A DNA stretch of 64,000 nucleotides from contig JACKMB010000004.1 of assembly GCA_024235615.1 (NCBI GenBank), positions 62,001 to 126,000 of the forward strand, given 5' to 3'. Numbering within the stretch: position 1 is the stretch's first letter; each line of letters starts with the position of its first letter. Below are positions 37,401 through 48,190 of the stretch, in pieces. The position numbers and the translations under genes are program-made. The notes below the pieces were generated by a model. That model was not told the DNA's origin. It ran no database searches and saw only the letters and a list, made by a program, of their open reading frames with translations. The DNA comes from Thauera sp. (lineage in GTDB: Bacteria; Pseudomonadota; Gammaproteobacteria; Burkholderiales; Rhodocyclaceae).

Positions 37401-38285
37401 ATGAAACTCGGATTCATCGGCCTCGGCATCATGGGCGCACCGATGGCGGGCCACCTGCTCGCCGCCGGCCACGAACTGTTCGCGCAATCCTTTGGCGGCG
37501 TGCCCGCGCAACTGCAGGAGCAAGGCGCCAAGGTGTGCTCCAACGCCCGTGAAGTCGCGCAGCAGGCCGACATCGTGTTCGTCATGGTCCCCGACACCCC
37601 GCACGTCGCCGACGTGCTGTTCGGCGCCAACGGCGCGGCCGAAGGCCTGTCCGCCGGCAAGACCGTGGTCGACATGAGCTCGATCTCGCCGATCGCCACC
37701 AAGGACTTCGCCCAGCGCATCAACGCGCTGGGCTGCGAGTACCTCGACGCCCCGGTCTCCGGCGGCGAGGTCGGCGCCAAGGCCGCCAGCCTGACCATCA
37801 TGGTCGGCGGCAGCGAGGCCAGCTTCGCCAAGGTCAAGCCGCTGTTCGAACTCATGGGCAAGAACATCACCCTGGTCGGTGGCAACGGCGACGGCCAGAC
37901 CTGCAAGGTGGCCAACCAGATCATCGTCGCGCTCAACATCGAGGCCGTCGGCGAGGCGCTGCTGTTCGCCTCCAAGGCCGGCGCCGACCCCGCCAAGGTG
38001 CGCCAGGCGCTGATGGGCGGCTTCGCCTCCTCGCGCATCCTCGAGGTGCACGGCGAGCGCATGATCAATCGCACCTTCAACCCCGGCTTCCGCATCGAGC
38101 TGCACCAGAAGGACCTCAACTTGGCCCTCGAAGGCGCGCGCGCGCTCGGCCTGTCGCTGCCGCACACCGCCAGCGCGCTGCAGCTGATGAATGCCTGCGC
38201 GGCCCACGGCGGCGCCGGCTGGGACCACTCCGGCCTGGTGCAGGCGCTCGAGATCGCCGCCAACCACAAGATCGCCGGCAACTGA
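37401..38285 (+). CDS. garR: 2-hydroxy-3-oxopropionate (tartronate semialdehyde) reductase
   Basis: A 294-residue beta-hydroxyacid dehydrogenase. The NAD-binding N terminus is MKLGFIGLGIMGAPMAGHLL, the substrate motif DAPVSGGEVGA is at 117-127, and the catalytic Lys169 is in GQTCKVANQII. It reduces tartronate semialdehyde, released by the ketodeoxyglucarate aldolase, to D-glycerate. It follows gudD by 48 bases with a GGAG ribosome-binding site. Confidence 0.95.
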   Translation: MKLGFIGLGIMGAPMAGHLLAAGHELFAQSFGGVPAQLQEQGAKVCSNAREVAQQADIVFVMVPDTPHVADVLFGANGAAEGLSAGKTVVDMSSISPIATKDFAQRINALGCEYLDAPVSGGEVGAKAASLTIMVGGSEASFAKVKPLFELMGKNITLVGGNGDGQTCKVANQIIVALNIEAVGEALLFASKAGADPAKVRQALMGGFASSRILEVHGERMINRTFNPGFRIELHQKDLNLALEGARALGLSLPHTASALQLMNACAAHGGAGWDHSGLVQALEIAANHKIAGN

Positions 38286-38384
38286 GCCGCGCCCGATCCC
38301 TCCGCTCTCCCACGGCGGGCGCCGTGGATGACGCAAGTCGCCGCAGTGCCCGCCACCTTTTTGCCTAGCGCATCGGAAACGACC

Positions 38385-39149
38385 ATGGACCTGCCCATCA
38401 ACCGTTTCAAGCACGCCATCCAGTCCGGCCAGAAGCAGATCGGCCTGTGGTCGCACCTGTGCAGCAACATCAGCACCGAGATCCTCGCCCACTGTGGCTA
38501 CGACTGGCTGCTGCTCGACATGGAGCACTCGCCCAACGAGGTCGGCACCATCCTGTCGCAGCTGCAGGCGATGAACGGCGGCAGCGCCACGGCGATCATC
38601 CGTCCCTACTGGAACGACATGGTGCTGTTCAAGCGCCTGCTCGACATCGGCGTGCAGACCCTGCTCGTGCCCTACGTGCAGACCGAGGAGGAGGCGCGCA
38701 ACGCGGTCGCCTACACGCGCTACCCGAACCGCGGCGTGCGCGGCTACGCCGGCGCCCCGCGCGCCTCCAACTACGGCCGCATCAAGGACTACGCCCAACG
38801 CTGCGAGGACGAGATCTGCGTGCTGGTGCAGGTGGAGACCGTCGAGGGCCTGAAGAACATCGAGGCCATCGCCAGCGTGGAAGGCATCGACGGCGTCTTC
38901 ATCGGCCCGGGCGACCTCTCGGCCGCGCTCGGCCACCTCGGCAACCCCAAGCACCCCGAGGTGCTGGCCGCGATCGAAGACGCCATCCGCCGCATCCAGG
39001 CCTGCGGCAAGGCCGCCGGCATCCTCACCGGCGACGAGACGCTGGCGAAGCGCTACGTCGAGCTCGGCTGCCTGTTCGTCGCCGTCGGCGCCGACCAGAA
39101 CGTGCTGCGCGACGGCGCGCAGGCGCTGGTGCAGCGCTTCAAGGCCTGA
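38385..39149 (+). CDS. garL: 5-keto-4-deoxy-D-glucarate aldolase
   Basis: A 254-residue HpcH/HpaI-type class II aldolase. Start chosen at [12 protein letters not shown] (38385), matching family length; a frame extension to 38328 is not typical. His48 in [12 protein letters not shown] is the likely general base, and [12 protein letters not shown] and [12 protein letters not shown] supply metal and substrate residues. It splits ketodeoxyglucarate into pyruvate and tartronate semialdehyde. It sits between garR and the second dehydratase. Confidence 0.94.
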   Translation: MDLPINRFKHAIQSGQKQIGLWSHLCSNISTEILAHCGYDWLLLDMEHSPNEVGTILSQLQAMNGGSATAIIRPYWNDMVLFKRLLDIGVQTLLVPYVQTEEEARNAVAYTRYPNRGVRGYAGAPRASNYGRIKDYAQRCEDEICVLVQVETVEGLKNIEAIASVEGIDGVFIGPGDLSAALGHLGNPKHPEVLAAIEDAIRRIQACGKAAGILTGDETLAKRYVELGCLFVAVGADQNVLRDGAQALVQRFKA

Positions 39150-39192
39150 TCGGCCGCGGCCACCGACCACCCGGACGAGGAAACCGACCGCC

Positions 39193-40608
39193 ATGACCGA
39201 CACTCCGCACACCACCAGCCCGATCGTCACCGAGATGCAGGTCATCCCGGTGGCCGGCCACGACGGCATGCTGCTCAACCTGTGCGGCGCGCATGCGCCC
39301 TGGTTCACCCGCAATCTCGTCATCCTGCGCGACAACGCCGGCCGCACCGGCGTCGGCGAGGTGCCGGGCGGCGAAGGCATCCTGCGCACGCTCGAGCGTA
39401 GCCGCGCGCTGGTCGTCGGCACCCAGGTGGGGCGCTACAACCGCACGCTCAACACCCTCCGCCAGGCGATCGCCGGCGGTGGCGACGGCATGCCGCAGCG
39501 CACCGTGCACCAGGTGAGCTCGGAAGCCGAAGCCCGCGTGCTCAAGCAGCCGCACGAGATCAACCTGCGCCTGGACAACGTGCTCACCGCGGTCGAGGCC
39601 GCGCTGCTCGACCTGCTCGGCCAGCACCTCGGCGTGCCGGTGGCGGAGCTGCTCGGCAGCGGCCAGCAGCGCGCGCGCGCCCCGATGCTCGCCTACCTGT
39701 TCTACATCGGCGACCGCGGCCGCACCGACCTGCCCTACCTGTCCGGCGACGAGGCCGACGCGCCGCGCGACCACGACTGGTACCGCACCCGCCACCTCGA
39801 GGCGGTCACGCCCGAGACCATCGCCCGCCAGGCCGCATCCGCCGCCGACCGCTATGGCTTCCGCGACTTCAAGTTGAAGGGCGGCGTCATGCACGGCAGC
39901 GAGGAGATGGAAGCGGTGGCCGCGATCAAGGCCCGCTTCCCCGACGCCCGCGTCACCCTCGACCCCAACGGCGCCTGGTCGCTGGCCGAGGCGATTGCGC
40001 TGTGCAAGGGCCAGGGCCATATCCTGGCCTATGCCGAAGATCCCTGCGGGCCGGAGAACGGCTTCTCGGGGCGCGAGGTCCTGGCCGAGTTCCGCCGCGC
40101 CACCGGCATCCCCACCGCCACCAACATGGTCGCCACCGACTGGCGCCAGATGGGGCATTCGGTGCGCCTCGACGCGGTCGACATCCCGCTCGCCGACCCG
40201 CACTTCTGGACCATGCAGGGTTCGGTGCGGCTGGCGCAGCTTTGCGAGGCCTGGGGCCTGACCTGGGGCTCGCACTCGAACAACCACTTCGACATCTCGC
40301 TGGCGATGTTCACCCACTGCGCCGCCGCCGCGCCCGGGCGCATCACCGCCATCGACACCCACTGGATCTGGCAGGAGGGCACCGAGCGCCTGACCCGCGA
40401 GCCGCTGCAGATCGTCGGCGGCGAGGTCGCCGTGCCGGATCGCCCGGGCCTGGGCATCGAGCCCGACATGGACCGCATCCTGCAGGCCCACGAACTCTAC
40501 AAGAAGGTCGGCACCGGCGCCCGGGACGACGCCATGGCCATGCAGTACCTCGTCCCCGGCTGGAAGTACGACCCCAAGCAACCCAGTCTCGGCCGCCAGC
40601 ACGGCTGA
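39193..40608 (+). CDS. Second glucarate dehydratase-type enolase superfamily enzyme
   Basis: A 471-residue paralogue of gudD with the full catalytic set: Lys227/Lys229, Asp257, Glu282, Asn311, Asp335 and His361. It has extra residues in the capping domain (about 95-130), the region that sets substrate specificity. The C-terminal half is nearly identical in motif order to gudD ([35 protein letters not shown]). It could handle another hexarate isomer or be a GudX-like structural partner; the intact active site argues for an enzyme. Confidence 0.9.
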   Translation: MTDTPHTTSPIVTEMQVIPVAGHDGMLLNLCGAHAPWFTRNLVILRDNAGRTGVGEVPGGEGILRTLERSRALVVGTQVGRYNRTLNTLRQAIAGGGDGMPQRTVHQVSSEAEARVLKQPHEINLRLDNVLTAVEAALLDLLGQHLGVPVAELLGSGQQRARAPMLAYLFYIGDRGRTDLPYLSGDEADAPRDHDWYRTRHLEAVTPETIARQAASAADRYGFRDFKLKGGVMHGSEEMEAVAAIKARFPDARVTLDPNGAWSLAEAIALCKGQGHILAYAEDPCGPENGFSGREVLAEFRRATGIPTATNMVATDWRQMGHSVRLDAVDIPLADPHFWTMQGSVRLAQLCEAWGLTWGSHSNNHFDISLAMFTHCAAAAPGRITAIDTHWIWQEGTERLTREPLQIVGGEVAVPDRPGLGIEPDMDRILQAHELYKKVGTGARDDAMAMQYLVPGWKYDPKQPSLGRQHG

Positions 40609-40652
40609 TTCCCATCGCAGCACCGACGCACAACAGGAAGGAGATCGACATC

Positions 40653-41630
40653 ATGTTCAAGAAACTGCTCACCCGCACCCTCGTCACTGCGATGGTCGCA
40701 GCCACCGCCTCGACCGCGTTCGCAGCCGACGCCACCAACTGGCCGACGCGCCCGATCCAGGTCGTGGTCCCGGCCGGCGCCGGTGGCGACACCGACTTCA
40801 ACGCCCGCACCATGGCCAAGTACTTCTCCCAGATCACCGGCAAGTCGATGGTCGTCACCAACATGGGTGGCGGCGGCGGCACCATCGCGGTCTCGCACGT
40901 GCAGGGCAGCAACCCCGACGGCAACACCATCTTCTTCGGTCACACCGGGCAGCTGGTGGTGAACGAAGTCGCCGGCCTCGCCGACTACAGCTACGACGTG
41001 CTCGACATCGCCTGCATCGCTGCGGTCGACAAGGGGGCGGTCTTCGTCAGCAGCAAGGCCTCGGGCATCAAGGATGTCAAGGATCTGGTCGACAAGGCCA
41101 AGGCCGCGCCCGGCACCGTGGTGTATGGCACCGAGATGGGCGGCTTCTCGCATCTGCAGGGCCTGATGTTCGAGAAGCTCGCAGGCGTGAAGCTGAAGTT
41201 CGTCGACAGCGGCTCGGCGGCGGAAAAGGTCACCTCGCTGCTCGGCGGCCGCGCCGATCTGGGTGCGATCAGCTTCGGCGTGGTGCAGGACTACGTGGCC
41301 AAGGGCGACATGGTCGCGATCGCCCAGCCCAACGCCGAGCGCAACGCGCTGTTGGGCGAGATCAAGACCTTCCGCGAGCAAGGCGTCGACATGGTGATGG
41401 ACAAGCCCTACATCATCGCCTTCCCGAAGGGCACCGACCCGGCGATCGTCGCCAAGATGTCCTCGATCATGAAGCAGATCACCGAGAAGCCCGAGTACGC
41501 GCAGGACCTGGAGAAGGCCTACAAGCAGCCGGTGAGCTTCCACGGCACGGCCGAGGCGCTCGAGATCCTCAAGCAGACCCGCCAGAACTACATGCAGTAC
41601 AAGGACGTGCTGCGCCAGTCCGGCAAGTAA
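40653..41630 (+). CDS. TctC-type substrate-binding protein of the diacid locus
   Basis: A 325-residue periplasmic protein (signal peptide 1-24, ending STAFA). PTRPIQVVVPAGAGGDTDFN and TNMGGGGGTIAVSHVQGSN are TctC-like. GGAG lies about 11 bases before the ATG. Its position between glucarate dehydratase and tctBA-galactarate dehydratase suggests it binds glucarate or galactarate; this is inference. It is only distantly similar to the tctC at 29 kb. Confidence 0.9.
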   Translation: MFKKLLTRTLVTAMVAATASTAFAADATNWPTRPIQVVVPAGAGGDTDFNARTMAKYFSQITGKSMVVTNMGGGGGTIAVSHVQGSNPDGNTIFFGHTGQLVVNEVAGLADYSYDVLDIACIAAVDKGAVFVSSKASGIKDVKDLVDKAKAAPGTVVYGTEMGGFSHLQGLMFEKLAGVKLKFVDSGSAAEKVTSLLGGRADLGAISFGVVQDYVAKGDMVAIAQPNAERNALLGEIKTFREQGVDMVMDKPYIIAFPKGTDPAIVAKMSSIMKQITEKPEYAQDLEKAYKQPVSFHGTAEALEILKQTRQNYMQYKDVLRQSGK

Positions 41631-41641
41631 ACCCGTCGCTG

Positions 41642-41668
41642 CGGGCCGCCACCGCGGGTGGCGGCCCG
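41642..41668 (+). terminator. Strong intra-operon hairpin after the binding-protein gene
   Basis: A perfect 12-bp stem CGGGCCGCCACC / GGTGGCGGCCCG with a 3-base loop lies 12 bases after the stop codon, without a U-tract. It may stabilise the upstream mRNA or cause partial termination, raising binding-protein levels above the membrane subunits. Confidence 0.6.
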
Positions 41669-41701
41669 TTCCGCTGACGTTCTCCCCTCCAAGGAACGAC
41701 C

Positions 41702-42181
41702 ATGGATCGCGCCAATAAAAGGGAACTGGTGATCGGTGCGGCGATGCTCGCCACCGGCGTCATCTACCTCCTCCTCACCGCCAACCTGCCGCGCAAGGCT
41801 TTCATCGACGCCGCTTTCGTGCCCTACCTGCTCGCGGCCGGCATGTGTCTGCTCGGCGCACTCCAGTTGATCGCCGCATGGCGACAGCCCCCCAGGGAAG
41901 ACGGCGTCGCGCCAGCCGAGGCCGGCCCCGACTACCTGACCGTCGGCAAGACCCTCGGCCTCATCGTCGGCTACATCGCGGTGCTCCAGTGGCTGGGTTT
42001 CCCGATCGCCACCGTGGCCTACCTCTACCTGCAGTTCCTGGTGCTGACGCCGCACGACCATCGGGTATCGCACGGACGCTACCTGCTGATCGCGCTGTGC
42101 GCATCGGTGTTCATCTACGTCGTGTTCCGCCACGGCTTCGACCTCCTGCTGCCCGCGGGACTGCTCGATTTCATCGAATGA
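41702..42181 (+). CDS. TctB-type small membrane subunit of the diacid transporter
   Basis: A 159-residue protein with four helices (ELVIGAAMLATGVIYLLLTA; VPYLLAAGMCLLGALQLIAA; LGLIVGYIAVLQWLGFPIAT; LLIALCASVFIYVVF). The ATG follows AAGGAACG. It ends 13 bases before the large permease gene. Partner of the flanking TctC- and TctA-type genes. Confidence 0.87.
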   Translation: MDRANKRELVIGAAMLATGVIYLLLTANLPRKAFIDAAFVPYLLAAGMCLLGALQLIAAWRQPPREDGVAPAEAGPDYLTVGKTLGLIVGYIAVLQWLGFPIATVAYLYLQFLVLTPHDHRVSHGRYLLIALCASVFIYVVFRHGFDLLLPAGLLDFIE

Positions 42182-42194
42182 GGAGGGACGAGAC

Positions 42195-43715
42195 ATGTTC
42201 GAACTTCTGTTGAGCGGCTTCGGCGCCGTCTTCTCGCTGAACATCCTGGTCCTCGTCACCGTTGGCGTGGCGGTCGGCATCGTGTTCGGCGCGGTTCCCG
42301 GCCTGACCGCGGTGATGGCGATCGCGCTGTGCCTGCCGCTCACCTTCACGATGGGGCCCGCTGCCGGCCTGTCGCTGCTGGTGGCGCTCTACATCGGCGC
42401 CACCTCGGGCGGCCTGATCTCCGCCATCCTGCTCAAGATTCCCGGCACCCCGTCCTCGATCGCCACCACGTTCGACGGCGGCCCGATGATGGACAAGGGC
42501 GAGGGCATCAAGGCGCTCGGCGTCGGGGTGGTGTTCTCCTTCCTCGGCACCATCTTCAGCATCGCCGCGCTGATCTTCATCGCGCCCTGGCTCGCCAAGG
42601 TGGCGCTGAGCTTCGGCCCGCACGAATACTTCGGCATCGCCATCTTCTCGCTGACCCTGATCGCCACGCTTTCGACCGGCTCGATGCTGAAGGGGCTGTT
42701 CGCCGGCGCCATCGGCTTCGCCATCTCCACCGTCGGCATCGCCCCGGTGGATGCGGTGCGCCGCTTCACCTTCGGCATCCCCAACCTCAACAGCGGCTTC
42801 GACCTGCTGATCGTGCTGGTCGGGGTGTTCGCGATCTCCGAGATCATCAAGGTCGCCGAGGCCGTGCGCCGCGAACAGAAGGCCGCCGTCGGCCAGGTCA
42901 GCATGCGCAGCATCAAGGGCTTCGGCTTCTCGATGAAGGAGTTCTTCGAGCAGATCCCCAACGCCTTCCGCTCGGCCAGCATCGGCCTGGGCATCGGCAT
43001 CCTGCCCGGCATCGGCGGCGGCACCTCGAACATCGTCGCCTACATCGCGGCCAAGAAGCGCTCGAAGCATCCCGAGAAGTTCGGCAAGGGCTGCATCGAC
43101 GGCATCGTCGCCCCGGAAACCGCCAACAACGCCGGCATCGGCGGCGCGATGATCCCGCTGCTCACGCTCGGCATCCCGGGCGACGCGGTCACCGCGATCC
43201 TGCTCGGCGGCTTCATGATCCACGGCATCCAGCCCGGCCCGATGCTGTTCGTCAGCCAGGGCGAGCTGGTGTACACGATCTTCGCCGCGCTGATCCTGGC
43301 CTCGGTGCTGATGCTGATCCTGGAGTTCTGGGGCCTGCGCATCTTCGTCAAGCTGCTCGCGGTGCCCAAGCACATCCTGCTGCCGATCATCATGGTGTTG
43401 TGCGTGGTGGGGGCGTTCGGGCTGTCGAGCCGCATCTTCGACGTGTGGTCGATCGTCGTCTTCGGGCTGCTCGGCTACGGCTTCGTCAAGGGCGGCATCC
43501 CGGCGGCACCCTTCATCATCGGCTTCATCCTCGGGCCGATGGCGGAGACCAACTTCCGCCGCGGGCTGATGCTGTCGGACGGCAATTTCATGGGCTTCAT
43601 CACCTCGCCGATCGCCGGCAGCTTCCTCGGCCTGGCCGCGCTGGTGATCGTGTGGCAGGTGTGGGGCGCGTTCCGCGACAAGCCCAGCAAGACTGCCGAG
43701 ATCCTGCGCGCCTGA
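42195..43715 (+). CDS. TctA-type large permease of the diacid transporter
   Basis: A 506-residue membrane protein with about 12 helices. The hallmark blocks are [18 protein letters not shown] near the N terminus and [20 protein letters not shown] with [28 protein letters not shown] in the centre. It forms the transport channel of a tripartite transporter. Context in a glucarate/galactarate locus suggests sugar-diacid uptake in place of the usual GudP/GarP MFS carriers. Confidence 0.93.
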   Translation: MFELLLSGFGAVFSLNILVLVTVGVAVGIVFGAVPGLTAVMAIALCLPLTFTMGPAAGLSLLVALYIGATSGGLISAILLKIPGTPSSIATTFDGGPMMDKGEGIKALGVGVVFSFLGTIFSIAALIFIAPWLAKVALSFGPHEYFGIAIFSLTLIATLSTGSMLKGLFAGAIGFAISTVGIAPVDAVRRFTFGIPNLNSGFDLLIVLVGVFAISEIIKVAEAVRREQKAAVGQVSMRSIKGFGFSMKEFFEQIPNAFRSASIGLGIGILPGIGGGTSNIVAYIAAKKRSKHPEKFGKGCIDGIVAPETANNAGIGGAMIPLLTLGIPGDAVTAILLGGFMIHGIQPGPMLFVSQGELVYTIFAALILASVLMLILEFWGLRIFVKLLAVPKHILLPIIMVLCVVGAFGLSSRIFDVWSIVVFGLLGYGFVKGGIPAAPFIIGFILGPMAETNFRRGLMLSDGNFMGFITSPIAGSFLGLAALVIVWQVWGAFRDKPSKTAEILRA

Positions 43716-43774
43716 GCGGTCCCGCCGACGCCGCACCCCTGCACCGCCACCCGTCACCGATGGAGCACCCGCCC

Positions 43775-45343
43775 ATGTCCGGCACCGCCGCTGCACGACC
43801 GATTACGATCCGCATGTATCCGGCGGACAACGTCGCCATCGTCGCCAACGATGGCGGCCTGCCGGCCGGGACCGTGCTGCCCGACGGCCTCGTGCTGCGC
43901 GAGCACGTGCCGCAGGGCCACAAAGTAGCGCTGGTCGCCCTTGCCGCCGGCGAGGCCGTGCGCCGCTACGACGTCGCCATCGGCTACGCGCTGCAGGACA
44001 TCGCGGCCGGGAGCTGGGTGCACGAGCGCCTGCTGCGCATGCCCGCGGCGCGCGCGCTCGAGGGCCTGCCGATCGCGACCAAAAGGCTCGCGCCATTGCC
44101 GCCGCTCGAGGGCTACAGCTTCGAGGGCTACCGCAACCCGGATGGCTCGGTCGGCACGCGCAACATCCTCGCCATCACCACCACCGTGCAGTGCGTGGCC
44201 GGCGTGCTCGACTTCGCGGTTCGGCGCATCAAGGCCGAGCTGCTGCCGAAGTACCCGCACGTGGACGACGTCGTCGGTCTGGAACACGGCTACGGCTGCG
44301 GCGTGGCGATCGATGCGCCGGACGCCGTGGTGCCGATCCGCACCCTGCGCAACATCAGCCTCAACCCCAACTTCGGCGGCGAGGTGATGGTGGTGAGCCT
44401 GGGCTGCGAGAAGCTGCAGCCCGAGCGCCTGCTGCCGCCGGGCAGCATCCCGATCGTCGATCGACGCGAGCCGGCCGATGCCGCGCTCGACGTGGTCTGC
44501 CTGCAGGACGAGCACCACGTCGGCTTCATGTCGATGATCGCGTCGATCCTGCGCAGCGCCGAGCAGCATCTCGCACGCCTGAACGCCCGCCGGCGCGAGA
44601 CCGTGCCGGCTTCCGAGCTGGTCGTCGGCGTGCAGTGCGGCGGCAGCGATGCCTTCTCCGGCGTCACCGCCAATCCGGCCGTCGGTTTCGCCACCGACCT
44701 GCTGGTGCGCGCCGGCGCCACGGTGATGTTCTCCGAGGTCACCGAGGTGCGCGACGGCATCGACCAGCTCACCGCGCGCGCCGTCGACGCCGACGTGGCC
44801 GAGGCGATGATCGCGCAGATGGCCTGGTACGACGCCTACCTGCAGCGCGGCCAGGTCGACCGCAGCGCCAACACCACGCCCGGCAACAAGAAGGGCGGGT
44901 TGTCTAACATCGTCGAGAAGGCGATGGGCTCGATCGTCAAGTCGGGCACGGCACCGATCTCGGGCGTGCTGGCGCCGGGCGAGAAGGCGAAGCACAAGGG
45001 CCTGATCTACGCCGCCACGCCGGCCAGCGACTTCATCTGCGGCACGCTGCAGCTCGCCGCCGGCATGAACCTGCACGTGTTCACCACCGGCCGCGGCACG
45101 CCCTACGGCCTGGCCGAGTGCCCGGTGATCAAGGTCGCCACCCGCAGCGAGCTGGCACGGCGCTGGCACGACCTGATGGACGTCGACGCCGGGCGCATCG
45201 CCAGCGGCGAGGCGACGATCGAGGACATCGGCTGGGAGCTCTTCCGTCTGATGCTCGAGGTCGCCAGCGGCCGCAAGACCTGGGCCGAGCACTGGAAGCT
45301 CGCCAACGCGCTGGTGCTGTTCAACCCCGCGCCGGTGACCTGA
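43775..45343 (+). CDS. garD: Galactarate dehydratase
   Basis: A 522-residue UxaA-family enzyme (E. coli GarD 523), which dehydrates galactarate to 5-keto-4-deoxyglucarate. An N-terminal SAF-like domain ([20 protein letters not shown]) precedes the large domain with [34 protein letters not shown] and [13 protein letters not shown] motifs, supplying an iron-dependent active site. Start chosen at 43775 with GGAG 10 bases upstream; an ATG five codons earlier is possible. The product enters the same pathway as that of gudD. Confidence 0.94.
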   Translation: MSGTAAARPITIRMYPADNVAIVANDGGLPAGTVLPDGLVLREHVPQGHKVALVALAAGEAVRRYDVAIGYALQDIAAGSWVHERLLRMPAARALEGLPIATKRLAPLPPLEGYSFEGYRNPDGSVGTRNILAITTTVQCVAGVLDFAVRRIKAELLPKYPHVDDVVGLEHGYGCGVAIDAPDAVVPIRTLRNISLNPNFGGEVMVVSLGCEKLQPERLLPPGSIPIVDRREPADAALDVVCLQDEHHVGFMSMIASILRSAEQHLARLNARRRETVPASELVVGVQCGGSDAFSGVTANPAVGFATDLLVRAGATVMFSEVTEVRDGIDQLTARAVDADVAEAMIAQMAWYDAYLQRGQVDRSANTTPGNKKGGLSNIVEKAMGSIVKSGTAPISGVLAPGEKAKHKGLIYAATPASDFICGTLQLAAGMNLHVFTTGRGTPYGLAECPVIKVATRSELARRWHDLMDVDAGRIASGEATIEDIGWELFRLMLEVASGRKTWAEHWKLANALVLFNPAPVT

Positions 45344-45411
45344 AGCGCCGGCCCGATCACGGTCCGGCGCAAGGGCGCCGGCCGCGCCCCTCTCACCCAA
45401 GGACACCCTGC

Positions 45412-46851
45412 ATGACCCGCCAGACCAAGATCGTCGCCACCCTCGGCCCCGCCTCGTCCGACCCGCAGATCCTCGCCCGCATGGTGCAGGCCGGGGTCGA
45501 CGTGGTGCGCATGAACTTCTCCCATGGCAAGGCCGAGGACCACATCGCGCGCGCGGAGGCGATCCGCAAGGCGGCCGCGCGCGCCGGCCGCCCGATCGGC
45601 ATCCTCGCCGACCTGCAGGGGCCCAAGATCCGCGTCGGCAAGTTCGAGGAAGGCCGCGTGACGCTGACGCGCGATGCGTCCTTCATCCTCGACGCCCGCT
45701 GCGAGCTCGGCAACGCCCAGCGCGTCGGCCTCGACTACAAGGACCTGCCCAAGGACGTGAAGCCGGGCGACGTGCTGCTGCTCGACGACGGCCGCCTCAA
45801 GCTCACCGTGCAGCGCGTGGTCGGCCACGAGATCCACACCACGGTGAAGGTGGGCGGCGAGCTGTCGAACAACAAGGGCATCAACCGCCAGGGCGGCGGG
45901 CTCACCGCGCCCGCGCTCACCGCCAAGGACATGGACGACATCCGCACCGCCGCGCTCATCGGCGTGGACTTCGTCGCGGTGTCCTTCCCCAAGAGCGCGG
46001 CCGACATGTACATGGCGCGCCAGCTCATGCGCGCGGCCGGCAGCTCGGCGCTCCTGATCGCCAAGATCGAGCGCACCGAGGCGGTGGCCAACCTCGACGA
46101 GATCCTCGACGCCTCCGACGGCATCATGGTGGCGCGCGGCGACCTCGCGGTGGAAGTCGGCGACGCCGCCGTGCCGGCGCTGCAGAAGAAGATGATCCGC
46201 GCCGCGCGCGACCGCAACAAGCTCACCATCACCGCCACGCAGATGATGGAATCCATGATCACCAGCCCGGTACCCACCCGCGCCGAGGTCTCGGACGTGG
46301 CCAACGCGGTGCTCGACGGCACCGACGCGGTGATGCTGTCGGCCGAGACCGCCGCCGGAAAATATCCGGTGGAAGTGATCGAATCGATGAGCCGCGTGTG
46401 CGAGGAAGCGGAAAAATCGGCCGAGATCGGGCTCGACCGCGAGTTGCTGAACCGCGTCTTCGACCGCATCGACGAATCGATCGCGATCGCCGCGATCTGG
46501 ACCGCCTACCACCTCAAGGTGAAGGCGATCGCCGCACTCACCCAGACCGGCTCGACCGCGCTATGGATGAGCCGGCTCAATGCCGGCGTGCCAATCTACG
46601 CGCTCACGCCCGAACCCCGTGCCCACGACCAGATGACGCTATACCGCGACGTGCGTCCGCTGATGATCGAGCAGCACAGCAACGACCGCGACCGCCTGCT
46701 GTGGGAAGCGGAACGACTGCTGCTGCGTCGGGGCATCGTCAGCCGCGGCGACCTGATCGTGCTCACCATCGGCGAGCCGATCGGCAGCAGCGGCGGCACC
46801 AATACGATGAAGATCGTTCGCGTCGGCGAGCATCCCGAACCGGCACGCTGA
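45412..46851 (+). CDS. pyk: Pyruvate kinase
   Basis: A 479-residue enzyme converting PEP and ADP to pyruvate and ATP. It shows TKIVATLGPASSDPQILARM, MNFSHG, the active-site region LIAKIERTEAVANLDEIL, DGIMVARGDLAVEVG and MLSAETAAGKYPVE. The C-terminal allosteric-type domain is present (HLKVKAIAALTQTGSTALWM). Its place at the end of the diacid operon fits disposal of 2-phosphoglycerate-derived PEP made via GarK. A 7-bp hairpin (45345-45370) lies between garD and pyk. Confidence 0.95.
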   Translation: MTRQTKIVATLGPASSDPQILARMVQAGVDVVRMNFSHGKAEDHIARAEAIRKAAARAGRPIGILADLQGPKIRVGKFEEGRVTLTRDASFILDARCELGNAQRVGLDYKDLPKDVKPGDVLLLDDGRLKLTVQRVVGHEIHTTVKVGGELSNNKGINRQGGGLTAPALTAKDMDDIRTAALIGVDFVAVSFPKSAADMYMARQLMRAAGSSALLIAKIERTEAVANLDEILDASDGIMVARGDLAVEVGDAAVPALQKKMIRAARDRNKLTITATQMMESMITSPVPTRAEVSDVANAVLDGTDAVMLSAETAAGKYPVEVIESMSRVCEEAEKSAEIGLDRELLNRVFDRIDESIAIAAIWTAYHLKVKAIAALTQTGSTALWMSRLNAGVPIYALTPEPRAHDQMTLYRDVRPLMIEQHSNDRDRLLWEAERLLLRRGIVSRGDLIVLTIGEPIGSSGGTNTMKIVRVGEHPEPAR

Positions 46852-46863
46852 CCGCAGCGCAAG

Positions 46864-46883
46864 GGCGGCCGCACGGGGCCGCC
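46864..46883. terminator. Hairpin between convergent pyk and garK
   Basis: GGCGGCC (46864-46870) pairs with GGCCGCC (46877-46883) around a 6-base loop, 13 bases after pyk. No U-tract is present, so it is a weak or Rho-assisted terminator candidate. Confidence 0.4.
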
Positions 46884-46910
46884 TGGCCGGCATGCGGTGC
46901 GGACACGCGC

Positions 46911-48065
46911 TCAGGCGCCGGACCGGGCAGCCGAGCCCAGACGCAGCACCGCCGCCACGTTGCGTGCGGTCAGCTCCACGTTGGCCGCCGCGTCGCGCAG
47001 CGCCTCGTCCAGCGTGCACGGCTTGCCCAGCACGCTGAACACCGCGTCGATGCCGTGCGCGTGCACCACCCCGACCTCGGCGCCGAGCGAGCCGGCGATG
47101 CCGATCACCGGCTTGCCGTGGCGCTTGGCGACGCGGGCGACGCCGATCGGCGTCTTGCCATGCACGGTCTGGAAGTCGATGCGGCCCTCGCCGGTGATCA
47201 CCAGGTCGGCGTCGCGCACGTGCGTGTCGAGGTCCACCGCCGCAGTGACGATCTCGATGCCGGGCTTGAGCGTGGCGCCGAAGAAGGCCAGCATCGCCGC
47301 ACCCATGCCGCCGGCCGCGCCCGCGCCCGGCACCGCCTCGACCGCCACGCCGAGGTCGCGCTCGACGATGCGGGCGAGACGGGCGAGGTTGGCGTCGAGC
47401 GCCTGCACCATCTCCGCGCTGGCGCCCTTCTGCGGGCCGAACACCGCCGAGGCCCCGCGCGCGCCGGTAAGCGGGTTGTCCACATCGCACGCGACCTCGA
47501 TGCGGCACTCCCTCAGGCGGGGATCGAGCGCGCAGACGTCGATGCGATCGAGGTCGGCGAGCGCGCCGCCGCCCGGGCCGAGTTCGCGCCCCTGCGCGTC
47601 GAGCAGGCGGGCGCCGAGCGCCTGCACCATGCCGACGCCGCCGTCGTTGGTGGCGCTGCCGCCGATGCCGAGGATGAAGCGGCGCGCGCCGGCGTCGAGC
47701 GCGGCACGGATCAGCTCGCCGGTGCCGCGCGAGGTGGTCACGAGCGGATTGCGCCGATCCGGCGGCACCAGCGCCAGGCCGCTGGCGGCCGCCATCTCGA
47801 TCACCGCGGTCGCGCCGTCGCCGGTGAGGCCGTAGAAGGCCTCGACCGGTTCGCCGAGCGGGCCGCGCACGGCGACGACCTCTTTGTGCCCACCGGTGGC
47901 GGCCACCATGGCGTCGACCGTGCCCTCGCCACCATCGGCGACCGGCACCAGCACGTACTCGGCGGCGGGGAAGACCTGGCGGAAGCCGGCTGCAATCGCC
48001 TGCGCGACCTCGAGCGCGGACAGGCTCTCCTTGTAGGAATCGGGGGCGATGACGATCTTTTTCAT
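46911..48065 (-). CDS. garK: Glycerate 2-kinase
   Basis: A 384-residue GarK/GlxK-type kinase producing 2-phospho-D-glycerate from the glycerate made by GarR. Family blocks are [70 protein letters not shown] and [20 protein letters not shown]. It is on the minus strand downstream of cdaR and convergent with pyk. Its leader (48072-48104) holds a bulged hairpin (CTCCA/TGGAG and GCGGG/CCCGC) immediately before the start. Confidence 0.95.
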   Translation of the reverse strand: MKKIVIAPDSYKESLSALEVAQAIAAGFRQVFPAAEYVLVPVADGGEGTVDAMVAATGGHKEVVAVRGPLGEPVEAFYGLTGDGATAVIEMAAASGLALVPPDRRNPLVTTSRGTGELIRAALDAGARRFILGIGGSATNDGGVGMVQALGARLLDAQGRELGPGGGALADLDRIDVCALDPRLRECRIEVACDVDNPLTGARGASAVFGPQKGASAEMVQALDANLARLARIVERDLGVAVEAVPGAGAAGGMGAAMLAFFGATLKPGIEIVTAAVDLDTHVRDADLVITGEGRIDFQTVHGKTPIGVARVAKRHGKPVIGIAGSLGAEVGVVHAHGIDAVFSVLGKPCTLDEALRDAAANVELTARNVAAVLRLGSAARSGA

Positions 48066-48190
48066 TAGTGGCTCCAGTCGCTGCGGGTCGAATGCCCGCT
48101 GGAGTGGAGCTTATTCCCAGTCGGCCGACAATCAATCGTCTGTTTACACAAAACCATCACCTTGAATACAGGTTTTGTTGTCAACTCCGA

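Noticed and set aside
42171-43796. 541-codon minus-strand frame opposite the second tctA
   Set aside because: Asp/Glu/Arg-rich antisense frame of a clear permease gene.
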